Shown: in pieces, positions 25,758 to 34,959 of the stretch
How the letters are laid out: every line of letters begins with the position of its first letter
Numbering within the stretch: the stretch's first letter is position 1
Position numbers and translations under genes: made by a program
Notes under the pieces: generated by a model
What the model was told of the DNA's origin: nothing
Databases searched by the model: none
What the model saw: only the letters and a program-made list of their open reading frames with translations
Assembly (NCBI GenBank): GCA_963752505.1
Contig: CAVVYM010000004.1
Location: 186,001-250,000, forward strand
Reading direction: 5' to 3'
From: JACJWR01 sp963752505
GTDB taxonomy: Bacteria; Actinomycetota; Actinomycetes; S36-B12; UBA10799
DNA: 64,000 bases

Positions 25758-27782
25758 GTGTCGTTGGCGCTCTACCGCAAGTACCGTCCCGGTCGCTTCG
25801 CTGATGTCGTGGGCCAGGAGCAGGTCACCGGACCCTTGCTGCGGGCCCTCGGCAACGACAAGGTCCACCACGCCTACCTCTTCTCTGGCCCGCGCGGCTG
25901 CGGCAAGACCTCCAGCGCCCGCATCCTCGCGCGAAGCCTCAACTGCGTCGAGGGGCCCACCCCGGAACCCTGCGGCGTCTGCCAGCCGTGTGTCGACCTC
26001 GCACCCAACGGTCCCGGTTCCATCGACGTGGTGGAGATCGACGCCGCCACCCACCGCTCGGTGGAGAACGCGCGGGAACTGCGCGAGAACGCCGCCTTCG
26101 CTCCGGTCACCAGCCGATACACCGTCTACATCATCGATGAGGCCCACCAGCTGACCAAGGACGCGGGCAACGCGCTGCTGAAGCTGATCGAGGAACCCCC
26201 CGCCCACCTCCGGTTCGTATTCGCCACCACAGAGCCCGAGAAGATCCTCGGCACCATCCGATCCCGAACGCACCACTACGCCTTCCGGCTGGTGCCGATC
26301 GGCGTGCTGCGCGGCCACCTCGCCGGGATCTGCGATTCGGAGGGGCTGGCCTGGGATCCGGCTGCCCTGACCCTCGTCGCGCGGGCGGCCGAGGGCAGCG
26401 TACGCGACGCCTTGAGCCTGCTGGGCCAACTCGTTGCCAGCGCCGGTGACGACGGCATCACCTACGCCGACGCGGTGGAACTCATCGGTGTCACCGACGC
26501 CGGCGTCCTCAACAGCGTCGTCGATGCAGTGGCCCGCTCGGATGCCGGTGCGTTGTTCACGGTGGTCGACGACGTGATCGAAGCTGGCCAGGAGCCGCGT
26601 CGATTCACCACCGATGTGCTCGACCGCTTTCGAGACCTCATCGTCCTGCAGTCGTTGCCCGAGGCCATCGACCGCGGCGTCATCGATGTGCCCGAGGAGC
26701 AGCAGGACGACCTGCGGGCCCAAGTATCGCTGCTCTCGTCGGCGGAGTTGACGCGGGCGGCGAATCTGCTCAACGAAGGACTCTCGTCCCTGCGTGGGGC
26801 CACCGCGCCGCGGCTCACCTTGGAGATCCTCTGCGCCCGGTTGGCGCTGCCGCCAACCGGCGAGATCGACTTGGACTTGGCTGCACGCATCGACCGGCTG
26901 GAGCGGCGGGTGTCGGAACTCACCGGACTGGGTGCGGCAGCAGTTGCCTCGCCGCCGCCTCGGTCGCATCAGGAGCCCGCGGTCGCCACGCCGGCTGCGG
27001 CGGAGGCACCGCAACCGCACCGTGACTCCGGCGACGAGGGTCGGCAGGTCTCAACGACCCCTAGGCCCAAGAGCCCCCCGAGTCCCGATCCCGCGCGGCG
27101 TGCCGGGCCGCGGCGCCTGTCCGACATCGCTCCGTCGACAGCTCCCTCGGCCGAGGAACCCAGCGCGCCGAACGCTCCCGCAGCGTCGGGCGAACCCACC
27201 CCGAGGCCGACCAATGACCCGCGGACCGATGCCTCGACGGCCTCGACCGCCCCCACACTCGACTCGACGGCCTCGACCGCCCCCACACTCGAGCAGGTGA
27301 AGGGGTTGTGGCCTGCCGTCGTGGACAACGTCAAGGCGCGCAGCAGGGTGGCTTGGATGACCATGTCGCAGTCCGTTCCGCTCTCTTGCACTGACGGCGT
27401 GGTGGTGGCCGCAGTGGCTGACGCCGGCGCCGTGAACCACTTCCGCAAGACCGCGTACCCGGCCATGGTGGCCGAGGCCATGCTCGCCGTGCTGCGCGCT
27501 AACCTCGGATTCGAACTCGTGCTGGATCCTGGGCGGGCAGCCGCCGGTTCCGCTGCATCGCAGGCATCCGCTGGCGCGGCGCAGCCCGAGTCGACGCCCG
27601 CGAATGGCGAGTCCGGCGGTGCGGGAACGCCCGATTCGACGCCGTCCGCGCCGGAGTCGGCTGTCATTGCCGAGCAGGAAGCCGAACTGGCGGAGTCGGT
27701 GGACATGGCCGCCCCGCTGCAGGGCGTGGCGCTGATTGAAGCTGCCCTTGGCGGCGAGAAGATCGCCGAATTCGAGGAGTGA
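25758..27782 (+). CDS. dnaX: DNA polymerase III subunits gamma and tau
   Basis: The 674-residue clamp-loader ATPase has Walker A in GPRGCGKTSSARILARSLNC near residue 46, a zinc module CGVCQPC near 74, Walker B in VYIIDEAHQLT near 126 and the sensor 1 region FVFATTEP. The middle is a Pro/Ala/Thr-rich linker (about 390-510) that includes a tandem 10-residue duplication. The C-terminal domain (WPAVVDNVKARSRVAWMTM) is the part that usually contacts the polymerase. GTG start. recR follows after 9 bp. Confidence 0.96.
   Translation: MSLALYRKYRPGRFADVVGQEQVTGPLLRALGNDKVHHAYLFSGPRGCGKTSSARILARSLNCVEGPTPEPCGVCQPCVDLAPNGPGSIDVVEIDAATHRSVENARELRENAAFAPVTSRYTVYIIDEAHQLTKDAGNALLKLIEEPPAHLRFVFATTEPEKILGTIRSRTHHYAFRLVPIGVLRGHLAGICDSEGLAWDPAALTLVARAAEGSVRDALSLLGQLVASAGDDGITYADAVELIGVTDAGVLNSVVDAVARSDAGALFTVVDDVIEAGQEPRRFTTDVLDRFRDLIVLQSLPEAIDRGVIDVPEEQQDDLRAQVSLLSSAELTRAANLLNEGLSSLRGATAPRLTLEILCARLALPPTGEIDLDLAARIDRLERRVSELTGLGAAAVASPPPRSHQEPAVATPAAAEAPQPHRDSGDEGRQVSTTPRPKSPPSPDPARRAGPRRLSDIAPSTAPSAEEPSAPNAPAASGEPTPRPTNDPRTDASTASTAPTLDSTASTAPTLEQVKGLWPAVVDNVKARSRVAWMTMSQSVPLSCTDGVVVAAVADAGAVNHFRKTAYPAMVAEAMLAVLRANLGFELVLDPGRAAAGSAASQASAGAAQPESTPANGESGGAGTPDSTPSAPESAVIAEQEAELAESVDMAAPLQGVALIEAALGGEKIAEFEE
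27234..27293. repeat. Tandem 30-bp duplication in the dnaX linker
   Basis: Two copies (27234-27263 and 27264-27293) differ only in the last base and encode STASTAPTLD and STASTAPTLE. The frame is preserved, so only linker length changes. Confidence 0.9.
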
Positions 27783-27791
27783 GGCCCGCCC

Positions 27792-28385
27792 ATGTATGAA
27801 GGTGCCCTGCAGGATCTGATCGAAGAGCTGGGCCGGCTGCCAGGAATCGGACCGAAGAGCGCACAGCGCATCGCCTTCCACCTGTTGGCAGCCGACCCGG
27901 CCGATGTCGAACGGTTGGCCTCGGCGATGACCGAGGTGACGCGCACAGTCAAGTTCTGCTCGGTGTGCGGCAATGTGAGCTCGCAGGACATCTGCCGCAT
28001 CTGCACCGACGACCGACGCGACGCCAGCGTCATCTGCGTGGTGGAGGAGCCGAAGGACGTCGTGGCCATTGAGCGCACCCGCGAGTATCGCGGTCGCTAC
28101 CACGTACTCGGCGGCGCCATCAGTCCGATCGACGGCGTGGGCCCCGACGACTTGCGGATTGCGAGCCTGTTGACGCGACTCTCCGACAACACCGTCAATG
28201 AGGTCATCATCGCGACCGACCCCAACCTCGAGGGGGAGGCGACCGCAGCCTACCTGGCCAGGATGGTGAACCCGCTGGGCATCACTGTCACGCGGTTGGC
28301 CTCGGGACTGCCGGTGGGCGGCGATCTCGAATACGCCGACGAAGTCACCCTGGGCCGCGCCTTTGTGGGCAGGCGCGCGTTGTAG
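27792..28385 (+). CDS. recR: Recombination protein RecR
   Basis: A 197-residue protein with an N-terminal helix-hairpin-helix (LPGIGPKSAQRIAFHLL), a Cys4 zinc finger (CSVCGNVSSQDICRIC) and a Toprim domain (VCVVEEPKD in the form ICVVEEPKD, then ATDPNLEGEATAAYL). RecR works with RecO and RecF to load RecA at gaps. Full length, immediately after dnaX as in most bacteria. Confidence 0.97.
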   Translation: MYEGALQDLIEELGRLPGIGPKSAQRIAFHLLAADPADVERLASAMTEVTRTVKFCSVCGNVSSQDICRICTDDRRDASVICVVEEPKDVVAIERTREYRGRYHVLGGAISPIDGVGPDDLRIASLLTRLSDNTVNEVIIATDPNLEGEATAAYLARMVNPLGITVTRLASGLPVGGDLEYADEVTLGRAFVGRRAL

Positions 28386-28470
28386 GACGGGCTCACGCCC
28401 TCCGTTAGACTTGGCCCCGGTACCTTGCCCCAGCCCGAGTCACTTTTACTTCCCTACCCCGGAGCGTTTC

Positions 28471-29748
28471 GTGTCCCTCGTTGTGCAGAAGTACGGCGGA
28501 TCTTCCGTCTCCGATGCTGAGAGCATCAAGCGGGTTGCTAGTCGAATTGTCGGCACCAAGCAGTCCGGCGTCGAGGTGGCAGTTGTGGTCTCGGCTATGG
28601 GGGACACCACGGACGACCTGCTTGATCTCGCCCAACAGGTTTCGCCCAGACCTGCGGGCCGCGAAATGGACATGCTGCTGACCGCCGGTGAGCGGATCTC
28701 CATGGCCCTGCTCGCGATGGCGATCCACGATCAAGGCGAAGAGGCGAGGTCCTATACCGGTTCGCAGGCCGGCATGTTGACGACGTCGTCGCACGGCAGG
28801 GCCCAGATCATCGATGTCACCCCCGGTCGTCTGCGCACCGCACTTGACGAGGACGCAATCCCGGTACTGGCCGGGTTCCAGGGCGTATCCCCCGACACCA
28901 AGGACGTCACCACGCTCGGCCGAGGCGGTTCCGACACCACGGCGGTGGCGCTCGCCGCCGCCCTCGGTGCTGACGTGTGCGAGATCTACACCGATGTCGA
29001 TGGCGTCTTCACCTCTGATCCGCGTTCCGTGCCCAACGCGAAGAAACTCACCGCGGTGACCTACGAGGAGATGCTGGAGCTCGCTGCCGCCGGCGCGAAA
29101 GTCCTCCACATCCGTTGCGTTGAGTACGCACGCCGACAGAACCTTCCCATTCATGTCCGATCATCCTTCAGCGACCGCGAAGGCACCTGGGTGCTCTCGT
29201 CGGAGGCTGTTGCAGAACTCGTCGAGAGGGGCGAGATGGAAGAGCCCATCATTTCCGGGGTCGCACACGACCTGACCGAAGCGAAGTTGACCGTGGTCGG
29301 GGTCCCTGACCGGCCTGGCGAGGCTGCCGAGATCTTCGAGGTGGTATCCAGCGTCGGTGCCAACATCGACATGATCGTGCAGAACGTGTCCACGGATGGC
29401 CGAACTGACATCACGTTGACCCTCAACGGTTCCGACGCGGATGCAGCCATCGCCGCTCTGCGCGAGGCGCAGACGAAGATCGGTTTCACCGACATCCTGT
29501 TCGACTCCGGCATCGCGAAGGTCTCGCTGGTCGGCGCCGGGATGCGTCGGCATCCGGGAGTCTCGGCGACGTTTTTCCGGGCACTTGCTGAGGCCGGCGT
29601 CAACGTGGAGATGATCTCCACGTCCGAGATCCGAATCTCCGTGGTGTGCCGCACCGAGGACGCCGCGCGCGCCACGGCTGCGCTGCACACGGCATTCGGG
29701 CTTGACAGTGACGAGACCGCTGTTGTCTACGCAGGGACCGGCCGATGA
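28471..29748 (+). CDS. lysC: Aspartokinase
   Basis: This 425-residue enzyme phosphorylates aspartate, the first step to lysine, threonine, methionine and diaminopimelate. The N-terminal kinase motif is VVQKYGGSSVSD, with GRGGSDTTAVALAAALGAD further on, and two ACT domains follow from about residue 260 (TVVGVPDRPGEAAEIFEVV; KVSLVGAGMRRHPGVSATFF). The ACT pair usually gives feedback inhibition by lysine and threonine. The GTG start has GGAG 6 nt upstream. Actinobacterial lysC often also makes a separate ACT subunit from an internal start. Overlaps asd by ATGA. Confidence 0.96.
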   Translation: MSLVVQKYGGSSVSDAESIKRVASRIVGTKQSGVEVAVVVSAMGDTTDDLLDLAQQVSPRPAGREMDMLLTAGERISMALLAMAIHDQGEEARSYTGSQAGMLTTSSHGRAQIIDVTPGRLRTALDEDAIPVLAGFQGVSPDTKDVTTLGRGGSDTTAVALAAALGADVCEIYTDVDGVFTSDPRSVPNAKKLTAVTYEEMLELAAAGAKVLHIRCVEYARRQNLPIHVRSSFSDREGTWVLSSEAVAELVERGEMEEPIISGVAHDLTEAKLTVVGVPDRPGEAAEIFEVVSSVGANIDMIVQNVSTDGRTDITLTLNGSDADAAIAALREAQTKIGFTDILFDSGIAKVSLVGAGMRRHPGVSATFFRALAEAGVNVEMISTSEIRISVVCRTEDAARATAALHTAFGLDSDETAVVYAGTGR

Positions 29749-30824
29749 CCGAGAAGCAGAACAACTCCAAAGCCGCCAAGCCCACCCTCGCGGTGGTGGG
29801 TGCGACCGGCGCCGTCGGCAGCGTGATGCTCGACCTGCTGAGCACCCGGGACGACGTGTGGGGCGAGATTCGCTTGATCGCCTCGCCCAGGTCGGCGGGC
29901 AAAGTGCTCCGGGTCCGCGGCGAGGACATCGAGGTTCTCGCCCTTGCACCCGAGGTGTTCGATGGCGTCGACGTCGCCATGTTCGACGTGCCCGACGAGG
30001 TCAGCGCCGAGTGGGCACCCATCGCTGCCGCGCGCGGTGCCGTCGCGGTCGACAACTCAGGTGCCTTCCGGATGGACGACGATGTGCCCCTCGTGGTGCC
30101 CGAGGTGAATCCGGAGTCGGCCGCCGATCGGCCCCGGGGAATCATCTCGAACCCCAACTGCACCACGCTGTCGATGATCGTCGCCCTTGGCGCGCTACAC
30201 CGCACCTACGGCCTGGAGAGCCTGGTCGTGGCCTCCTACCAAGCTGCCTCGGGTGCCGGTCAAGCCGGCATCGACACCCTGCGGGAGCAGACCGCGGCAG
30301 TGGCGGGCACCGACGCTGGCACTCGCGCTGGCGACGTTCGCGCCACCGTGGGCGACTACGGCCCCTTCCCCGCGCCCCTGGTGCTCAATGTCGTGCCGTG
30401 GGCCGGATCGCTCAAGGAGGCTGGCTACTCCTCCGAGGAGCTCAAGGTGCGCAACGAGACCAGAAAGATCCTGGATCTGCCGGATCTGCCGGTCTTCGCC
30501 ACGTGCGTGCGGGTGCCGGTGGTTACCACCCACTCGCTGGCGATTCATGCCCGATTCGCCACGGAGGTGGACGCCGACCACGCGCGGGACGTGCTCACCC
30601 AGTCCCCTTCGGTGGTCGTCGTGGACGACCCGGTGGCGGGCGAGTACCCCACACCGGCAGATGCGGTGGGCACGGACCCGACCCATGTGGGCCGCATCCG
30701 CAAGTCGTTGGACGATCCCTGCGCGCTCGACCTTTTCTTGTGCGGTGACAACCTGCGCAAGGGCGCTGCTCTGAACACCGCGCAGATCGCCGAACTGCTG
30801 GCTGCAGAGTTCGCGTCTGGCTGA
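29745..30824 (+). CDS. asd: Aspartate-semialdehyde dehydrogenase
   Basis: This 359-residue NADPH-dependent enzyme reduces aspartyl phosphate, the step after LysC. The NADP motif is VVGATGAVGSVMLDLL, the catalytic Cys lies in SNPNCTTLSM, and the downstream active-site His region is VPVVTTHSLAIHARF. It is translationally coupled to lysC. A stem-loop follows its stop. Confidence 0.96.
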   Translation: MTEKQNNSKAAKPTLAVVGATGAVGSVMLDLLSTRDDVWGEIRLIASPRSAGKVLRVRGEDIEVLALAPEVFDGVDVAMFDVPDEVSAEWAPIAAARGAVAVDNSGAFRMDDDVPLVVPEVNPESAADRPRGIISNPNCTTLSMIVALGALHRTYGLESLVVASYQAASGAGQAGIDTLREQTAAVAGTDAGTRAGDVRATVGDYGPFPAPLVLNVVPWAGSLKEAGYSSEELKVRNETRKILDLPDLPVFATCVRVPVVTTHSLAIHARFATEVDADHARDVLTQSPSVVVVDDPVAGEYPTPADAVGTDPTHVGRIRKSLDDPCALDLFLCGDNLRKGAALNTAQIAELLAAEFASG

Positions 30825-30850
30825 CCCAGCCCGGCATCTGCCGGGTTGGG
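30825..30850 (+). terminator. Stem-loop after asd
   Basis: CCCAGCCCGGCA and TGCCGGGTTGGG pair over about 11-12 bp with one G-U pair and a two-base loop. No T tract follows, so it may act as a pause or RNA-stability element rather than a strong intrinsic terminator. Confidence 0.5.
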
Positions 30851-30911
30851 CCGACAGGCTAGGATGGGTAAGTTGTCAAGCGCGGTCAGTTGAAACTGGC
30901 CGCGCTTGTGA

Positions 30912-30988
<77 letters not shown>

Positions 30989-31056
30989 GATCGGCATGCA
31001 GAGGACCAGCCACCTGGGCAGTCGGCAAAGGACGGGGAAGCCGCCGATCACCGGAG

Positions 31057-31950
31057 TCATTTTGGCGGAACGAGGTGCACCACCGTCGCAGTGGGCCGGC
31101 AGGCGAGGCGAATCGGTGCATTCGGATTGGTGCCCAAGCCGGCGGAAACGTGCAGCCAGGCCCTGCCATGCCGCGACAGGCCGCTGACCCGCGCAGTGTC
31201 GAGGTCGCAGTTCGTGACGAGGGCACCGTAACCGGGCACGCAGATCTGACCGCCATGTGTGTGACCGGCGAGGACAAGGTCAGCACCGTCGTCGTCGAGG
31301 GCGTCGAGCACCCGCAGGTAGGGCGCGTGGGTCACCCCGATGCGCAGATCCGCGGGTGGCCACTCGCCGCCGACCCGGCGGTAGCGATCGCGTCGGATGT
31401 GGGGATCGTCGACCCCGCGAAAAGCGACCTGCAGTGCGCCGACGGCCGCTGTAGCCGCCGCATTGTTGAGGTCGAGCCAACCCAGCGATGTCAGAAAGGC
31501 TCGCAAGTCCGCTGTCGGCAGGTCGGGTCGGCGTTGTCGGGAATGCCGACTCGGGCCGCGCAGGTAGCCCGCGGGATTGACCTTGCGGGCTGCGAAGTAG
31601 TCGTTGGAGCCGAAGACGAACGCACCCGGCGGCCCGGCGAGGGCACCGACGGCCCGCTCGACCAGGGGAAGTCCATCGGCCGCAGAGAGGAAGTCTCCCG
31701 TGGCAACCACCAGATCAGGCTCGGTCGACGCGAGCGCCGCGACCCAGTCGGCGCGGTCCGTGTCGCGGCTCGTGAGATGGAGGTCGGAGATGTGGAGCAG
31801 TCTGATGGGAGCCGCCCCGGCCGCCAACACGGGAGCAGTGACCTCGCGGAGGGTGTATCGCTTGGCCTCCCACAACGAGTAGGCCACCGTTCCTGCGCCG
31901 CCGGCGGCCATCAGACCGACGGCAGCACCGGCAATCATTGCGGGTCTCAC
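31057..31950 (-). CDS. Membrane-anchored metallophosphoesterase (YkuE-like)
   Basis: A 297-residue phosphoesterase. One N-terminal helix anchors it. Metal-binding motifs are LLHISDLHLTSRD near residue 53, ATGDFLSAADG near 83, GSNDYF near 113 and LVLAGHTHGGQICVPG near 235. The third motif has GSND where the family usually has GNHD or GNHE. Position downstream of the class A PBP matches Rv3683. Substrate unknown; relatives act on UDP-sugars or cyclic nucleotides. Confidence 0.88.
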   Translation of the reverse strand: MRPAMIAGAAVGLMAAGGAGTVAYSLWEAKRYTLREVTAPVLAAGAAPIRLLHISDLHLTSRDTDRADWVAALASTEPDLVVATGDFLSAADGLPLVERAVGALAGPPGAFVFGSNDYFAARKVNPAGYLRGPSRHSRQRRPDLPTADLRAFLTSLGWLDLNNAAATAAVGALQVAFRGVDDPHIRRDRYRRVGGEWPPADLRIGVTHAPYLRVLDALDDDGADLVLAGHTHGGQICVPGYGALVTNCDLDTARVSGLSRHGRAWLHVSAGLGTNPNAPIRLACRPTATVVHLVPPK

Positions 31951-31992
31951 GGTTGGCCCCCGGAAGGTACGGCTACAGGTTGGCGTACCAAC

Positions 31993-34257
31993 CTACCGCG
32001 AGTTGGAGTTGTTCTGCGTGGACGAGCCTTCGTCGAGGAACTGCTGCGGGGCGTTGGCCGAGTTCGGGTCGTCACCCGACACGTAGCGCATCGGCCGCGG
32101 GTCGGGTCCGTGCGGGCTGGTGTCGATTCCGCTGGCCTTGATCTGCGCCTCGATCTGCGACGATCGCGAGGGGTTCGGGCCACCGCCGGACTGTGCGCTC
32201 ACCAGGCCGTACTTCGCATCGAGGTCGAAGTACGAGTAGGGGGTGCCGGAGAGGGCGCCCTGCATGGCTTGCCGCCAGATCGGTCCCGGCAGTTCACCAC
32301 CGTAGACCTCGCTGTAGAACTGACCGTTGATCACGACGTCCTGCATCGGGTACTGGAAGCCACCGCGGGGATCGCCCACCCACACTGCTGCAGCCAGGTC
32401 AGGGGTGTAACCGGCGTACCAAACCGCCGAGTTTGAGTCGGATGTTCCGGTCTTGCCGGTGGTCTCACGCCCCAGCGCCATGTTCACACCGGTGCGGCCG
32501 CTGATGGAGCCATCCACGACGTTGGTGAGAACTGCGGTGGTGGCGTCGGCGACGTCGCGCGGGATGCGCTCCTCGCACTGGGCCTCCGTGGTCGTTTCGT
32601 TGCCGTAGCGGTCGACAACGGACAGGATCGCGCGTGGTGTGCAGTAGACACCGTGGTTTGCGAAGGTGGCGTAGGCATTCGCCACTACGAGCGGTGACAC
32701 CTCCGTGACGCCGAGGGTGAAGGTGATAGTGGGCGGGATCTCGACGTCGATGGCCGATTCGACGCCCGCGCGCTGGGCCATGTCCACCACGTTGCAGATT
32801 CCGGCATCGCGTTCGCGTTGCAGGAACCAGGTGTTGGACGACAGCGCCGCTGCCGTGAACATGTCGTAGTTGCCGCCGTAGTCGTTGGCGTTCCTACCCA
32901 CGAAGCTCTCGAATTGTTCGCCGCCGCATCCCCAGTCGCCGGCGGGGTAGAACATCTGCGACTTGGCATCCACCCGCTCGTAGGGATTCAGCCCCTGCTC
33001 GATTGCCGAGGCGATGGTGAAGATCTTGAACGTCGAGCCGGCCTGCATGCCGATCGTGCCGCCCTCGGACTGGTCCACGGCGTAGTTGTAGGTCGTCTGC
33101 CCGGGCCCGTCACCCCACGTGCGGTTTTGCGACATCGCGATGACCTCGCCCGTACCGGGCTCCACCATGGCGATGGCTGCTGCCTTGCCGGAGGGATCTT
33201 CGGCGGGGATGTAGCTGAAGACGGCGTCCTGCGCCGAGTACTGGGCATCCAGATCGAGGGTGGTAGTGATGGTGAGCCCACCGGTCTTGATCAGTTCGGC
33301 TCGATCCTCTGGCGTCTCCCCGAATCTGGGGTCGGTCTGGACCTGCCGGACCGCGTAGTCGCAAAAGTACGGAAACTCGCTGGCAGCACAGCCGTTCACC
33401 GGCTCGCTCGGGTTCAGCATGCTCGGCACACCCTGGGCCTTGGCCGCGGCGTGTTCCTCCGGGGAGATGTAGCGCAGTTCGAGCATGCGGTCGAGCACGA
33501 TGTCGCGGCGCACCTGCGCTGCGAGTGGGTCGGTCGTCGGGTCGTAGACGGTGGGGGACTGCACGAGCCCCGCGAGCAGCGCCGCCTCGGAGATCGACAA
33601 CTCACTGGCCGGCTTCGAGAAGTAGCGCAGCGCAGCGGCTTCGGCGCCGTAGGCACCCGCCCCGAAGTAGCTGATATTGAGGTAGTTGTTAAGGATCTCC
33701 GGCTTGGAGAGTTCCTTCTCAACCTCAATGGCGTAGCGCATCTCCTGCAGTTTGCGGCTGGGCGAAACTGCCGTGGCGGCCGCGGCTTCCTCCGGCGTCT
33801 CCGCCGTTGTGACGAGCACGTTCTTGACGTACTGCATGGTGATGGTTGAGGCGCCCTGCACCTCTTCGCCGGCGGCGTTGTTCGCCAACGCGCGGGCCGT
33901 GCCGCGCAGGTCAACTCCGTTGTGCTCAAAGAACCGGCTGTCCTCGATCGCCACGATGGCGTGCTGCAGGTTGGTGGAGATCGCCTCGAGCGGCACCTCG
34001 ACCCGGTTCTCGGAGAAGATAGTCGCGAGCTCAGTGCCATCCGACGCGGTGACCACCGACTTGCGGGGCAGCGGGGGGGTGGTGAATTCGGTGGGCAGTC
34101 CCCCATAGACCTCAACCGCAGCTTGCGCGCCGCCACCGATGGCGCCCGCGGCTGGCAAGGCCATTCCCGCCACCACAACGCCAGCAGCCACGCTGACGGC
34201 AACGAACATGCTTCCAGCGATGACTTTGGTGCGGGTGGAAGTAGGGGGCTTAGGCAT
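31993..34257 (-). CDS. Class A penicillin-binding protein (PonA2-type)
   Basis: This 754-residue bifunctional cell-wall enzyme has a short cytoplasmic tail and a membrane helix (residues 10-34). The glycosyltransferase domain holds the catalytic Glu in AIVAIEDSRFFEHNG and a variant QGASTITMQYVKN. The transpeptidase motifs are AGSTFKIFT (SxxK), SSNTW (SxN) and TGKTGTSDS (KTG). No PASTA domain is visible and the tail is low complexity. It polymerises and cross-links peptidoglycan. It sits between the phosphoesterase and WhiB as in mycobacteria. Confidence 0.94.
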   Translation of the reverse strand: MPKPPTSTRTKVIAGSMFVAVSVAAGVVVAGMALPAAGAIGGGAQAAVEVYGGLPTEFTTPPLPRKSVVTASDGTELATIFSENRVEVPLEAISTNLQHAIVAIEDSRFFEHNGVDLRGTARALANNAAGEEVQGASTITMQYVKNVLVTTAETPEEAAAATAVSPSRKLQEMRYAIEVEKELSKPEILNNYLNISYFGAGAYGAEAAALRYFSKPASELSISEAALLAGLVQSPTVYDPTTDPLAAQVRRDIVLDRMLELRYISPEEHAAAKAQGVPSMLNPSEPVNGCAASEFPYFCDYAVRQVQTDPRFGETPEDRAELIKTGGLTITTTLDLDAQYSAQDAVFSYIPAEDPSGKAAAIAMVEPGTGEVIAMSQNRTWGDGPGQTTYNYAVDQSEGGTIGMQAGSTFKIFTIASAIEQGLNPYERVDAKSQMFYPAGDWGCGGEQFESFVGRNANDYGGNYDMFTAAALSSNTWFLQRERDAGICNVVDMAQRAGVESAIDVEIPPTITFTLGVTEVSPLVVANAYATFANHGVYCTPRAILSVVDRYGNETTTEAQCEERIPRDVADATTAVLTNVVDGSISGRTGVNMALGRETTGKTGTSDSNSAVWYAGYTPDLAAAVWVGDPRGGFQYPMQDVVINGQFYSEVYGGELPGPIWRQAMQGALSGTPYSYFDLDAKYGLVSAQSGGGPNPSRSSQIEAQIKASGIDTSPHGPDPRPMRYVSGDDPNSANAPQQFLDEGSSTQNNSNSR

Positions 34258-34591
34258 ACATCTTCCCTGAGTCGGACACGAACGTGTGACGCAAGACTAA
34301 GCCTTTCGGTTTCGTTTCCCCCGGAGGTGGTTGTGGCGCGTGCCGCAGACCACATCCACCGCCAGGTTGCCTGCGAGGAACAGATGAGACGCAACAGAAG
34401 GGTGTTTCCGACTCACGAAAATGCATGTGTCACATCAATTGGCTATTAAGTGTCATAGGAAGTGGCTATAAATAGCCTACTCAGCAGGCCCAGTCGCCCC
34501 TAGGTTCGCACCCAGTGTCCGCACCAACGGTGTATAGGACGTCGATATTCCCCGTCGGCGCCACCGCAATGCGGAAGTACGGAGGATGCCC
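34258..34591. promoter_or_regulatory. Divergent control region between PBP and whiB genes
   Basis: This 334-bp gap is unusually AT-rich from about 34400 on. It contains the odd palindrome ATGTGTCACAT (34425-34435) and GGCTAT-AA-ATAGCC (34464-34477), which overlaps a TATAAA (34467-34472) that could serve as a -10 element for whiB. No gene is visible in it. A GGAGG at 34581-34585 is the whiB binding site. Confidence 0.5.
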
Positions 34592-34927
34592 GTGCCTTGG
34601 GTGACTGATTGGATTTCGCAGGCTGCCTGTCGAGAGCAGGATCCCGACGCTCTGTTCGTCCAGGGCGCCGCCCAGAACCGGGCCAAGGTCGTGTGCGGTG
34701 GCTGCCCGGTGCGCGTGGAGTGCCTCGCGGACGCCCTCGACAACCGCACCGAGTTCGGCGTCTGGGGAGGCATGACCGAGCGCGAGCGTCGGGCCCTGTT
34801 GCGCCGTCGGCCGGAAGTGACGTCGTGGGCGAACCTGCTGGCCTCGGCTCGCGAGCAGTACGCACGCAGCCGCGAAGAAGCCGAGCAGCCGCAGACGCTG
34901 CCCTCCCGCGGTCGCATTAGCGCGTAG
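34592..34927 (+). CDS. WhiB family iron-sulfur regulator (WhiB4-like)
   Basis: The 111-residue protein has the four cluster-binding Cys (C13, C35, C38, C44) in the WhiB spacing, followed by the turn motif GVWGG and the basic stretch RALLRRRPE. The GTG at 34592 is the likely start: GGAGG at 34581-34585 leaves 6 nt to it but none to the ATG at 34586. The cluster senses oxygen, NO or redox state. Its place beside the ArsA pair and class A PBP matches whiB4 of M. tuberculosis. Confidence 0.9.
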   Translation: MPWVTDWISQAACREQDPDALFVQGAAQNRAKVVCGGCPVRVECLADALDNRTEFGVWGGMTERERRALLRRRPEVTSWANLLASAREQYARSREEAEQPQTLPSRGRISA

Positions 34928-34959
34928 CGGCGGGCAGGGTCCGTCAGCGCCGGTCCGGC

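Noticed and set aside
28386..28470. Lysine riboswitch before lysC
   Set aside because: The 85-bp gap is too short and shows no matching stems.
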